A DNA stretch of 64,000 nucleotides, from contig VWRR01000005.1 in the NCBI GenBank assembly GCA_013995675.1, positions 306,001 through 370,000 on the forward strand, in the 5' to 3' direction. Positions 63,718-64,000 of the stretch are shown in pieces; position 1 is the first letter of the stretch, and each line of letters starts with the position of its first letter. Under the pieces are notes generated by a model, which was given only the letters and a program-made list of their open reading frames with translations, was not told the DNA's origin and did not search any database. The position numbers and the translations under genes were made by a program. This DNA comes from Cyanidiococcus yangmingshanensis (lineage: Eukaryota > Rhodophyta > Bangiophyceae > Cyanidiales > Cyanidiaceae).

Positions 63718-64000
63718 ACATGTTCGGAGACGTTCATGAATGAGGGCAAGTTTTGGTTTCTCAATGGACCCAGCCAGACACAGGGATTCGATGCGGGCAG
63801 GCGAGACTCGTTTCTGCCCGCTGCGTATCGCTGATTGTGATACGGACGGCACCGCTGTACCTGGCTATCCGCGTGTTGACTCGTCCGAACTAGCGAGTTT
63901 GGCGACGAGTTCTTGCTGGTTGCCGCGCGATCGCTAACCAGTCTACGAGTGCTGTGTCGGACTGATTCCGAATAGTGGCATTCTAGTCGAGTACATCCGA
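63718..64000. other. No gene recognised (right edge)
   Basis: Only short ORFs without family resemblance. Confidence 0.35.

Overview
The window reads as nuclear DNA of a photosynthetic eukaryote, most likely an intron-poor unicellular red alga. It encodes eukaryote-only proteins (eL31, uL1/L10a, FCP1 CTD phosphatase, Mediator subunit 18, NSE2 SUMO ligase, UBE2C, a UEV, NOC4). It also encodes plastid proteins with N-terminal extensions: a phycobilisome linker (position 3426) and a one-helix Chl-binding-type protein (49936). Nuclear phycobilisome linkers occur in red algae and glaucophytes; near-absence of introns and long single-exon ORFs favour a red alga. The species cannot be named from the sequence alone.

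Layout: TVP38/DedA-type membrane protein (-), phycobilisome linker (+), NSE2 SP-RING SUMO ligase (-), NCA2 (+, one likely intron), a small unknown ORF (-), Fpg-type DNA glycosylase running into an EF-hand ORF (+), ICMT/PEMT-like methyltransferase (-), RPL31 (+), FCP1 (-), an unknown protein with a possible HhH end (+), UBE2C (-), UEV/MMS2 (+), RPL10A (-), VOC/glyoxalase-like protein (+), C7-cyclitol-type sugar phosphate cyclase (-), MED18 (+), TTC1 (-), a very large ARM-ankyrin-coiled-coil locus (+), selenophosphate synthetase (-), inositol-3-phosphate synthase (+), one-helix protein (-), PfkB kinase (+), malate dehydrogenase (-), three tandem bestrophins (+), NOC4 (-), MsrB (+).

Two whole-window patterns stand out. 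First, neighbouring loci alternate strand almost without exception; only the tandem bestrophin array clearly breaks this. Genes are therefore arranged as head-to-head and tail-to-tail pairs, with tails as tight as one base (PfkB/MDH) or overlapping by 26 bases (VOC/cyclase). Second, several genes are split into two ORFs whose second part lies in the +1 frame: MDH, PfkB, FCP1, the ARM-ankyrin locus (twice), NSE2, and possibly Fpg/EF-hand. In MDH the homologous protein continues without gap, so exactly one extra base is present next to an in-frame UGA. This is either an assembly insertion or a real +1 frameshift site; raw reads would decide.

Functionally the window mixes housekeeping genes with light harvesting (linker, one-helix protein), redox repair (MsrB, Fpg), ubiquitin/SUMO modification (UBE2C, UEV, NSE2), and an anion-channel cluster (three bestrophins) that could serve bicarbonate or chloride transport. 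No tRNA, rRNA, transposon, CRISPR array or other mobile element was seen. Intergenic stretches up to 2.6 kb hold nothing I could identify.
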